64,000 bases of DNA from Coemansia sp. RSA 1804. Taxonomy: Eukaryota > Kickxellomycota > Kickxellomycetes > Kickxellales > Kickxellaceae. A program made the translations under genes and the position numbers. The notes beneath the pieces are model-generated. The model worked only from the letters and a program-made list of their open reading frames with translations, was not told where the DNA came from and did no database searches. The stretch is taken from the NCBI GenBank assembly GCA_027578815.1, contig JANBTH010000005.1:28178-92177 (forward strand), in the 5' to 3' direction. Below, in pieces: positions 19,969 through 29,800 of this stretch (position 1 is its first letter; every line of letters begins with the position of its first letter).

Positions 19969-21276
19969 CTAGCGCGCAAAGACCAGGCAACAGCCGTCGT
20001 CGGAGGCGGTGACGATAGTCGAGCCGTCGGGCGTCATTGCGAAATCCATGATTCCCTCCTGATGGCCACGCCAGACGCGCACGCACTCGCCGGTCCGCGC
20101 GTCCCAGGTGCGCACGGAACAGTCCATCGACACCGACGTCAGGAGCGGCGAATCTGCGTGCCAGGCCAGCCGAGTCACCGAGTCGTCGTGCTTGAGCGTG
20201 GTGCGCAGACGCATGGCGCTGATGTCCCAGATGCTCAGCGAGCCGTCGACCGAGCCGGTGGCAGCGAGCGGGAGAACGGAGCAGAGCCCGACGGCCTCGA
20301 CGGACTCGGTCGCGTTGTCAAGCGAACCCAGAATGGTTCCGTTTCCGATGTGCACGAGCTTGGCGGATCCGTCCATCGACCCGGTCAGCACCACCTGGTC
20401 GTCGGCGGCCAGCGCAAGCGCGGTGATTCCGTCCTGGTGAAACCGCTCGTCGTCGGGCGAGAACCGGCGCACAACGGCCGCCGTCTTCGGATCCCACACA
20501 AGCAGCGAGCCGTCCTCGGCTCCCGACACAATGCTCCGACCACTGTGTGTGAACTGCGCGCACGTGACCGCCGCGCTGTGGCCGTTGAAAACATTCATGA
20601 ATCCGCCGCCGGGAAGCGACCACATCCACATCGAGCCGTCAGATCCGCCGCCCGCAAGCAGAACCGAGCCGCGCGGATGCCACGCGAGCCACTGCGCCTC
20701 GTCCGGCCCGTCCAGCGCGGCGCATCGGCGGTACTCGTTGGCCGGCTCGTACACGTTGATTTTGCCGTCCATTCCGGCGGCCGCCACCAGCGCGCCGTCG
20801 TGGCTGAACCGCACGGCTGCCACGGAGTCGGTGTGCTTGTCGAGTTTCGCCACGACGGCGCCGCTGTCTGCGCGCCACACGTACGCCGTGTCGTCTTCGC
20901 CGCCGCTCACCACGAGGCCGCCGTCGGCTGGGCTGATATCCACCGAGAATACCGACGAGTTGCTGGCGTGCCCAAAGAAGCCCTGCACCGAATCGTCCTC
21001 GAGAAGCACTTCCTCCCCCTCGCCGGCAGCTGCATTCCCCTCCTCTTGCTCTTCACCGTTATCTTGGTCTTCTCCCTCCTCCTGTTTGCTGCTGCTGCCG
21101 CCGTCGTCGTGGTCGGAATCCTCTTCCATCCAATCGGGCTCTGCGGTATCGTCGTCGGCAATAACGTCGGCCACCTCCTCGGGATTGATAAACGCTTCGC
21201 CCTCCTCGTACTCCTCAGGCTGCTGCTGCTGGGCTTTGCCGCTCTCGCTGGCTTTGCTGGTGTTGTTTGCAGACAT
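19969..21276 (-). CDS. SQT1: WD40-repeat ribosome assembly chaperone, SQT1/AAMP family
   Basis: The 435-residue product has an acidic N-terminus (Glu/Asp-rich, with WMEEDSD near 52) followed by about seven to eight WD40 repeats filling residues 95-435. Recognisable repeat ends include TAYVW, GSMWMW, SLLVWD, SLSIWD and CSVRTWD. The acidic head, repeat number and overall length fit AAMP (animals) and Sqt1 (yeast). Yeast Sqt1 is a dedicated chaperone that captures nascent ribosomal protein uL16 (Rpl10) for the 60S subunit. WD40 propellers are classic CCT clients, and the divergent neighbour encodes CCT6. Other WD40 families cannot be excluded by eye, but the acidic head argues for this one. Confidence 0.8.
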   Translation of the reverse strand: MSANNTSKASESGKAQQQQPEEYEEGEAFINPEEVADVIADDDTAEPDWMEEDSDHDDGGSSSKQEEGEDQDNGEEQEEGNAAAGEGEEVLLEDDSVQGFFGHASNSSVFSVDISPADGGLVVSGGEDDTAYVWRADSGAVVAKLDKHTDSVAAVRFSHDGALVAAAGMDGKINVYEPANEYRRCAALDGPDEAQWLAWHPRGSVLLAGGGSDGSMWMWSLPGGGFMNVFNGHSAAVTCAQFTHSGRSIVSGAEDGSLLVWDPKTAAVVRRFSPDDERFHQDGITALALAADDQVVLTGSMDGSAKLVHIGNGTILGSLDNATESVEAVGLCSVLPLAATGSVDGSLSIWDISAMRLRTTLKHDDSVTRLAWHADSPLLTSVSMDCSVRTWDARTGECVRVWRGHQEGIMDFAMTPDGSTIVTASDDGCCLVFAR

Positions 21277-21768
21277 GCTTACGGATATATTGTTCGTCTA
21301 TAGTATAAAAGTATATGGAGTATTATGAGGAGAAGAAAGAAGCAACCAGGCGTACTACAAGGCTGAACATGCTAGTGGACAAGAAAAAAAATACATATCA
21401 AAAGTCAGCAAGCTCACACTTCATAATTCCAGTCCACAGCAAAAAAAAATAAAAAAATAATAAAAAAGCGGATGACAAATCCACACAGGCAATCAGGCGC
21501 AATCAGATTACGATCAAGAACTTGGCTGAGTGTATGCGTCAAAAGGGAAAAAAATAGCATAAACAAAACGCTGCTTGGCTGGCAATCTGCTTTCTGTCTT
21601 CTTTAATTTTACTTTGTCCCATTTAAAATTGCACTGCCTCCTCTTACCTCTCTTTCTTTTTACTCTAATCTCCTAGAAACCAAAATAAAGAAGGCTCGTA
21701 CATTCCACCTTGTCCTCCACCAATCCAACTAACAAGGAGATAAACATAAAATCAAGCACAGAAGGAGA
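21277..21768. promoter_or_regulatory. bidirectional promoter between SQT1 and CCT6
   Basis: This 492-bp AT-rich gap separates the divergent start codons of SQT1 (leftward) and CCT6 (rightward). Two copies of gcaatcag lie ten bases apart at 21489 and 21499. No clear TATA box faces CCT6. The 3' half is T- and pyrimidine-rich, typical of a strong fungal promoter. Confidence 0.55.
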
Positions 21769-23415
21769 ATGGCAAGCTCGGCAGTCAAACTAGCAAACCC
21801 CAACGCAGAGGTGCTCAGACGCGGCGATGCGCTGGCAATGAACATCCAATCGGCGCGCGGACTGCAAAACGTGCTGCGTTCGAATCTGTCGCCGCGCGGG
21901 ACGCTGAAGCTTCTGGTTGACGGAGCCAACCAGCTGATGCTGACAAAGGACGGGAAGGTGCTTCTGAGCCAGATGCAGATCACCAACCCTGTTGCCGTGA
22001 TGATTGCGCGCGCAGCCACGGCGCAGGACGATGTGGCGGGCGACGGAACCACGGGGCTGGTGCTCCTTGTGGGCGAGCTGCTGAAGCAGGCGGCCGTGTA
22101 TGTGGAGGAGGGCGTGCATCCGCGGGTGATTACGGATGGATTCGATGCAGCCAAGGCGGAGGCGCTGAAGTTCCTGGACCAGTTCAAGATCCAGTGGACC
22201 GAAGACGCCGGGATGGACCGCGAGACCCTGTGCTCGGTCGCGCGGACCGCGTTGCGCACCAAGCTGCAGGACCGGCTGGCGGACCAGATGACCGAGGCCG
22301 TTGTTGACGCCGTGCTTGCCATCCACCAGGACCGCTCGAAGCCCATCGATCTGTTCATGGTCGAGATCATGAAGATGCAGCACCGCACGGCCACCGACAG
22401 CAGACTGGTGCGCGGACTCGTCATGGACCACGGCGCCCGCCACCCGGACATGCCCAAGCGCCAGCGCGACTGCTTCGTGCTGACTCTGAATGTGTCGCTC
22501 GAGTACGAGAAGACCGAGGTCAACTCGGGCTTCTTCTACAGTTCGGCCGAGCAGCGCGACAAGCTGATCGAGTCTGAGCGCCGGTTCGTCGATGACCGCC
22601 TGCGCAAGATCGTCGATCTCAAGAACTCGGTGTGCTCGGGCGCCAGCAAGGACTGCGGCTTCGTTCTCATCAACCAGAAGGGAATCGACCCGCTCTCGCT
22701 TGACGTCTTGGCCAAACACGGGATCCTCGCGCTGCGCCGCGCCAAGCGTCGCAACATGGAGCGTCTGCAGCTGTGCTGCGGCGGCGTTGCGCAGAACTCG
22801 GTCGACGATCTGACGCCCTCGGTGCTCGGCCACGCAGGGCTCGTGTACGAGCACGTGCTGGGCGAGGACAAGTATACGTTTGTTGAGGAGTGCGATCAGC
22901 CGCGATCGGTCACGATCCTGATCAAGGGCCCCAACGGCCACGTGCTGCAGCAGATCCAGGATGCCGTGCGCGACGGACTAAGGGCCGTCAAGAACGCTAT
23001 CGAGGACCGTGCGCTTGTGCCTGGCGCCGGCGCCTTCCAGGTCGCGTGCCGCAGACACTTGCTGCGGCCCGAGTTTCTGCGCTCCGTCCGCGGCAAGGCG
23101 CAGATGGGCGTCAAGGCGTTTGCCGAGGCCCTGCTTGTCATTCCGAAGACCATTGCTGTCAATGGCGGCTACGATCCGATGGATCTCCTGGTTGCGCTCG
23201 ATGAGGAGGGCCAGGACGGCCACGCCGTCGGCATTGATCTCGATACCGGCGATGTGCTTGATCCTGCGCAGCAGGGCATTTGGGACAATTACCGCGTTCT
23301 TCGCCAGCAGCTCCACTCGTGCTCCGTCATTGCGACCAATCTGCTTCATGTTGACGAGGTTATGCGCGCCGGCCGTGCCTCGCTGAAGGCACCCAATCCC
23401 GGAGAGGAGCAGTGA
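21769..23415 (+). CDS. CCT6: T-complex chaperonin subunit zeta (CCT6)
   Basis: The 548-residue product is a complete group II chaperonin subunit. Near the N-terminus are [15 protein letters not shown] and TKDGKVLL, characteristic of the zeta subunit. GDGTT, part of the ATP site, is at 91-95. A lid-region segment and the C-terminal [13 protein letters not shown] stretch follow in order. Length agrees with yeast Cct6 (546). The protein assembles into the eight-membered TRiC/CCT ring in the cytosol, which folds actin, tubulin and WD40 proteins. The start is the first ATG after an A-rich leader. AATAAA lies about 100 bp after the stop codon. Confidence 0.95.
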   Translation: MASSAVKLANPNAEVLRRGDALAMNIQSARGLQNVLRSNLSPRGTLKLLVDGANQLMLTKDGKVLLSQMQITNPVAVMIARAATAQDDVAGDGTTGLVLLVGELLKQAAVYVEEGVHPRVITDGFDAAKAEALKFLDQFKIQWTEDAGMDRETLCSVARTALRTKLQDRLADQMTEAVVDAVLAIHQDRSKPIDLFMVEIMKMQHRTATDSRLVRGLVMDHGARHPDMPKRQRDCFVLTLNVSLEYEKTEVNSGFFYSSAEQRDKLIESERRFVDDRLRKIVDLKNSVCSGASKDCGFVLINQKGIDPLSLDVLAKHGILALRRAKRRNMERLQLCCGGVAQNSVDDLTPSVLGHAGLVYEHVLGEDKYTFVEECDQPRSVTILIKGPNGHVLQQIQDAVRDGLRAVKNAIEDRALVPGAGAFQVACRRHLLRPEFLRSVRGKAQMGVKAFAEALLVIPKTIAVNGGYDPMDLLVALDEEGQDGHAVGIDLDTGDVLDPAQQGIWDNYRVLRQQLHSCSVIATNLLHVDEVMRAGRASLKAPNPGEEQ

Positions 23416-25150
23416 GGTCGAATCGAAACTGCTTTCTTCAAGCTAAACAACGGCCCATACCTTTTTCTTTTTTCTTCTTCCTTATAGGCTTGTTGTCGGT
23501 TATAACCACATAAGCAATAAAATGCAATTTCTTATCCCTTTTCTATTTTGCACAGTCACTTTTGTCTCCAGCCGTTATTAATCGCCAGGCAACGAGATAT
23601 GTGAGAGTGTGCATGGATGGTTGAAAATCAAGCCAGGGTCTGTTCTATTTTTATACAGCCTTCCATTCTGCAAAGCACACATTTCCGCGCCCTCTTTCTT
23701 CACATGTGTAAAACCCCGTTGTGGGTGAAACAAAAGATGAGGGCAATTACATGGTTCCTTCTATTTCTATATGCTCCCATTATGATATCCTTGGCATAAC
23801 GAAGCCAAGCAGGTCAAAAAGAGAAGGAGGGCAAGGAGGCGGGGGAGGGAATATGGAAACAGAAAAGAAAAGATAATTGGTTTTATCCTGGTTTTTTGTA
23901 AATATGCTACGACAACAACAACAACAACAATGGAGGGGGTGGTGGGCCATACACACACATTACCCCCAAATTAATCTCCATAATGGGTAAATGACGCAAG
24001 AGAATAACAACCAACATGGATTGGTACAAGAGCATTATTTGTTTTATGACGTACGTGTTAGCGACTACATGAATGAAACATATTGATGTGCTGCATCCAT
24101 TTATTTTTGGTGGTAAACAATCCCAAAAATGAAAGAAAAGGTGGTCTCTTTTTTATTTAAATTCCTGTATCTTCCACCCATCATGTGTTTCTAAAAATAA
24201 CATGTCTAGTCGGGTTTTCCCTTTTTTCATCCATCTCCATGGGTCCATGAAACTAACAAAACCACATGCACTTTTTTTGCAAGTGGGAGAGCTCAAATAA
24301 GCAATGAAGCTCTCCACGGAAGTGAGCCCAGCAAGATATGCAGGCCAGCCCATATTAAAAAGGGATCCCCCTGCCCTTTTTTCTTGGCCTTCACTGTGAC
24401 AGAACTGGAAGTGGGAGGGTAAGAATAAATGATTTACACTGGAGAAAGAGATGTAAAAAAAGCAAGATGTCAAATAAAAAAAGTGATCACTATGTAAAAA
24501 GGAAAAAAAAGCGCAATGCCCACACACACGCACGCATTTTGCTGCAATGGTTATTTTTAGAACATTAAAAATAAACGAAAAGAAAAAGGCCTCTTTTTGT
24601 CCTCATAAAAGAGCAAAAAATATTACAAAGTTTATCTGGGCTAAATGCGCCTCCCTTTCCCCCCTCCCCCATTATCGTTGTATGCTATTTTCAAGACGAG
24701 TCAGGCGGAAAACATTACTTTATAAAAAGATTGACAAAAAGGGAGAATAGCAACTTTTTTTCCTTCTTTCCTCCAGGTTTTTGAGCAAAAAAACACCCCC
24801 AAGCATTCCATTCACTCAAACAAGAAAAAAGGTGGAAAAAAGTGGAGGCAAAGAAAAGGGAGGAGAAAAAGAAAGATGTTATGGCCATCCTTTTTTATTT
24901 TCTTGTTTCCAAATTTAGGCTTTTTTATCACTTTTTTGAAGGCATACAGGTTGTATTGTAGTTTTTTTATTATATTTTGGACGCTATTTTTATTTCTAGA
25001 GTCTATTCCCTTTCTCCCCCTCTTTTCCACACACTCTATCAAGTCTCGCTTTTTCTCTCTTCTTTTTTCTATTTTTGATAATATCCTTCGTTTATTCCTT
25101 TTTTCCCTACTTTTCTATTCCTTATTCCTGCTATTGAAAACACATAGACC
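23416..25150. other. large AT-rich intergenic region
   Basis: No gene is supported in 1.7 kb. It contains the CCT6 3' UTR and polyadenylation signal, a CAA microsatellite near 23911, and long T-rich tracts forming the leader of the phosphatase gene. Confidence 0.6.
23516..23521 (+). terminator. putative polyadenylation signal of CCT6
   Basis: AATAAA about 100 bp past the CCT6 stop codon. Assigned by position and motif only. Confidence 0.45.
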
Positions 25151-26221
25151 ATGGTTTCAAACCATCAGATAACGCGTTCGTCTACTGCGCCGGCTATACA
25201 CATCCCGCTGGTGCCGCCGCCGCCACCGTCGCAGCGGCACAGAACTATGCCTTCCGCTGCATCGCCCGGCGCACTGACGCTGAGTCTCGATATGGATGGC
25301 CTGCGGGCGCCAAACACGCTGCCTCGGCATCAGCGGCATCACCACAACCACAACCACAACCACAACCAGCAGAAGCAGCTACAGTTGCAGCGGTTGCCGC
25401 TGACACCCCTAGATAGCACGCTTGCACGGCGCCTTCCCGTAGCACCGCTCAGCATAGGCAGCGGCGCAGCCAGTGCAAGCAGTGCAGCCAGCGCGGCTGC
25501 CACAGCTACAGCCAATGTCACAGCCAATGCCACAGATACTGCTACAACGGCCGATGGAAACACGATGGGCTGCAACGACGAAACTATGCTGGCACGCAGA
25601 GCGGCACGCACATACCAAAACGGACCGCAGCTAATCATGCCGTATCTGTATCTTGGCAGCGAGGCCAACGCAGCAAACGACCAGATGCTGCGGGTTCTTG
25701 GAATCAGCCACGTTCTCAATGTGGCACGCGAAGTCAACGGACCTACCAGCAACAATAACAACAGCATTGCTGCTATGATGCGCCACCACCAGACTAACAA
25801 CGGCAACAGCGGCAGTGCTGCCGAATCCGCCAAAACAAATCCACAGCCGGCGGCAAACAAGGACGGTAGAGAGGATGGGGAGCTCTGCTATAAGCACTAT
25901 CGGTGGGACCACAACGAGTCCGACTTGGCGCGGCATTTCAATGAGTGCTTTGCGTTTATCGATAGCGCTCGCACGCGGCACCAGGGCGTTCTCGTCCACT
26001 GCCAGCTTGGCGTGTCGCGGTCGGCCTCCCTGGTTATCGCCTACGTGATGCGCACAATGCGGATGCAGTTCGGCGCCTCGTACGAGTACGTTAGACTGCG
26101 CGCGCCCTGCATCAGTCCCAACCTGTCGCTTATTTCGCAGCTCCACGAGTACGGCGCCTCACTGGCGGTAACGAGGGAGCGAGGAGATAGCAGCACCTCC
26201 GAGGATGCTTCTTCTTCTTCT

Positions 26222-26254
<33 letters not shown>

Positions 26255-26461
26255 GTGTCGCTGCCGCCTCCGGAGCTGGTGCCGCCTGCCAGCAGCTCGT
26301 CCAGCTCGGAGAACGCTAGTCCTATCGAGGACTCTGTGACTGGACACACCCTGTGCTGCCACGTTCTCCCGTCTCCGCTGCTTACGGCAAAACCAAGCGA
26401 CCGTGTGCAGAACCCGCTTGTGCTAAAAATCGTTGCTTCTCGCCATCCGCTGGTTCCCTAG
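25151..26461 (+). CDS. dual-specificity (MAP kinase-type) protein phosphatase
   Basis: The 436-residue product has a Pro/His/Ala-rich N-terminus (1-155), then a dual-specificity phosphatase domain starting at PQLIMPYLYLGS. The P-loop HCQLGVSRS has H283, catalytic C284 and R290. The general acid is D253 in RWDHNESDL. The typical SLxxAYxxR-like helix and SPNLSLISQLHEYG complete the domain. This set resembles fungal MAP kinase phosphatases (Msg5/Pmp1 type) that dephosphorylate Thr and Tyr of MAP kinases; the substrate is inferred. An unusual low-complexity insert of about 55 residues (Asn/Ser/Gln-rich) interrupts the catalytic domain between LNVAREVNG and LCYKHYRW. The C-terminal tail is Ser/Ala-rich with poly-Ala from a GCT run. 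The leader before the ATG is T-rich. Confidence 0.88.
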
Positions 26462-26873
26462 CAACTGAGCAAATCCAAGGCCCGTCGCCATCCTTTCTTT
26501 CCTTCCTGTGGAATGAAAAAAAGAGAGGTTAAAAGGGTGGTCTTCTTAGTCTTCGCGTTCCAGCGAAGATACTGCCTTTTTTTGTACAGCAAGGATGAAC
26601 GCTTACCAAAAAAATTGTCTATTACTCGAGGAAGCTGGTTTTCCTCGCTTTTTTTCTTTGTCATTTTCTCCACGTTCGATTTTTTTGCTCCTCCTCTTTT
26701 TTCTTCTTGTCTAAACTTTGTATCTAACTGCTCGTATTTTCATTTCATCCCATTTCAATTCACTTCATTTACCCCCTTACTAAAGACCCAATAGCGGAAA
26801 CGTCAGTATCGAAACAAGAGGAGAGTGAATTAGTGCCATCCCTGTTTACTCTTCCGCATATTTTCTTAGTGTA
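26462..26873. promoter_or_regulatory. promoter region of SEC39
   Basis: A 412-bp T-rich gap between tandem genes. It should hold the phosphatase 3' end and the SEC39 promoter. No specific element is recognised beyond pyrimidine tracts. Confidence 0.45.
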
Positions 26874-29800
26874 ATGTCGACTACCGACAGCCCCAATTCG
26901 GCGGATCCCTCGGTTCTGCTGCAGCTATCGTCATGCACCACACTTGCACAGCTGGCAAGGGCGCTGGAAGAGTCCAGTACGCTGGATCCAGAAGCTGTTC
27001 TTGCCGCAGTGCCCGAGTGCTTGGATTCGCGGGGACTGGCATCCCTATTGTTTGATGCCGACGGCATTGCTAGACGCAGGTGGAGTCAGAAAGAAAACGA
27101 AGAAGAAAAGGAGGATGACAAGTGGGCGCGTGCGTGTGTTGCGCGCGCAGAGGCCGTGGATCGGTGGACTGGGCGTGTGGACTGGGCGGTGCAGTGGCTC
27201 GAAGCCGTGCGCGATCAAGTTCAGATCCGGAGTCAGATAATCAGCGAGACGCTGTATCGGGCGCGGCTGTTGCAATCGGTTATTCTTGCTGGAACCACCC
27301 AGACACAGCACCGACAGCATCAACAACAGGAGGCCGTTGCTGCTACGCTTGCTGATCTCGATGCAATGTCTGTGGATGAGCTGGTTGGCTGGGCAATGGC
27401 GCATACGGTGGTGGGCAACTGTCCCGATCCAGCCGTTTTCTCTGTTCTTGATACCTTGCTTCCAGGTCAGAGCGATGATGGCGATTGGGTGCCAATGGTG
27501 TCTCTGGTTCGCGAGTCGTGGAATCGCTGGTGGTTACGTCATATGGTTGGCGGCTCATCGCCTGGACTGGTGGGCAAACTTATTGCCCGCTATCCGCGCT
27601 CCTTTGACACATATACTGTTCTGGCTTCTATTTACGCCGTCGGCGGTCCGTGCAGCAGTATTGCGGGTGCCAAGCGCGCATTGTCCGTTATTCTTGCTGA
27701 CTCCTCAACAGTGTCCGCCGGTAATGATAGTAATGGTACGATTGAGTTTCCAGAGACTATCAGACAGTTGGTGAGCGGGAAGGATGATGCGCAGGAATCC
27801 GATAAATGGTACGAATCGCTGGGCTCCATGACCGACGGTCAGTTGGCACCGGTGGTTAGTAAGGCGTCTGTTCAAGTAAATGTGGGCGAGACGTTCGAAC
27901 GACTAGGTTTGACAGACATTGATATGCCAACAATAGTTGCATGCCAACAAAATTATCAACATCAACAACAGCAGGGGCAATATCAGGAGAAGCTACTTGT
28001 AAAGCTAATTCTCTCTGCACTACGTCTCGGTTCCACGCGCGTCGAAGGCATTTCGCTGTGGCCAGAACTTGTTCGTCTGCACAAAAAACGAGTGTTCTCC
28101 TGCATTCCACTAGAAAACATCAAAACCGAGTACCTGCACCGTCTGTTGGGTAATGAGCAATTCGAGCAGGCCCAAACTCTTATTGAAGAAACGGAGACAG
28201 TCCGTGTGAGCGATTCGCTTGTTCGCGATGCTGTTTGCCAGGCGGCTCGTGAAATGTTCGATAATGCAGAGTCTGGGAACAATACTGGCAATGGGAGCGG
28301 AGTGAGGGCAGCGGCCAGGTGTCTGGATGTGCTTCCTGCTTCGATGCAACAACAAGCAGCCGATGGCGGTTATGTTGTGAGAAAGGAAAGGTTGCTGATT
28401 GAGGCGGCCCACTTGGTTTGGACACTAGGTTCAGGAGGAATGGGAGGATTGTCGGCGGTCTTTAACAAAGACAATAGCAAAGGCAACCAGATCCTGCCTA
28501 TTGAAATACGACTATCCACCGATCCCTTTAACCTGATCCAGGACATTCTGGCACGCACTCCTGGCGGATACAAGAAACAAAGATCCGTACGTGAGATTGC
28601 TTCAAAATTGCTTGAAATCTCGTCGATTTCCTCTGCTACAGAGCAGAAGCAGAAACAAAAACAACAGCAGCAAAGGGAGGTATTGGCTAGTAGTGACACT
28701 GTTTCTTGGCAGCGCGATCTTGGCGTACGCAATACCGCAGAGGCCCTAGTGTCTGCCCTGCTTCTTGAAGCAGCCACCAACAGCGGTGACTACGGCACGG
28801 CATACGACTATGTGCGCCAGCTAATCAACGCGCGACCGGTGTTAGTCAGAGCCCGGGGTGCTGCCGAGACCTACCGATCAAAGCAACTATTGCTCCACCG
28901 TGACGATGATGCTCATGACCCGAGCTGTGGTCCCAATGTTGAAGTACGTGCTATTGAGTGCATATGGAAGGGGTGTGTTGAATTGGTGACAGAGTGGGAG
29001 AACGACGCTGCTAAATGGAGGAGCGGCACCGATAGTGTGCAATCGGCGGTAGAGAGGGACCGCAGACTGGAGGTGGTGTCGATGGCACTTGGGCTGTGTC
29101 CCACGAGCGAGGTTCCCCGGATCCTCCAGTTCTGGAACCGGATCCAAGCTGCCCAACTGTCTGCTGATGATGATGACGTTTCGGAATCAACCGATCTGCA
29201 GCCGTGGCCGGAGACAGCGGCCTCTTCATTGCCAAGCCGAGCGGATCATGGCGATGCCTTATTTGCTTCTTCTACTGTTTACCAGACACTCGTTGGCGGA
29301 AGCAAGTCGCCTATTACTAGCACCACTACTGAAGAAGAAAATGATGGCACGGCTAATGCTGAATTGGAAAGAGCAGCCGATGTGTCGGAGCTAAGCAGCG
29401 CTGTCTGCACATTCGATGCAGCAATTGTCAAGCGCAATCTACAGATGGCGGGATCAACAGCAGATCGCGTGGTGGTGCTGATGGAATGGCTTGTATTTGC
29501 ACTCACTACAAAGTCAAAGAGTTCCACGCATGCTAGCGACATTGCGTTCAGAAGGCGGTTGGAAGCGTATGTGGCTGCACAGTACCCAGCAGAAGCAATC
29601 GAGACGCTCGTGAATCGTGTGTATCCGCGGTTGGATGCCGAGAACTATGCGGCACTGGAGGGCTTCTATAGCTTCTATGCCAGGTGTTTGAAGCCAACTG
29701 CTGAAGATGGTGGTGGCGAGTACGAGCAAGTGTGTGTGTGGCTGGAGCTTGCGAAGAGGATCCCGCAGGAGTGTCCGGCGTTTGTCAGTAAGGTGAAGTT

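Noticed and set aside
19699..21303. 534-residue plus-strand frame opposite SQT1
   Set aside because: It begins at GTG and is antisense to a clear WD40 gene; the translation is His/Arg-rich shadow sequence.
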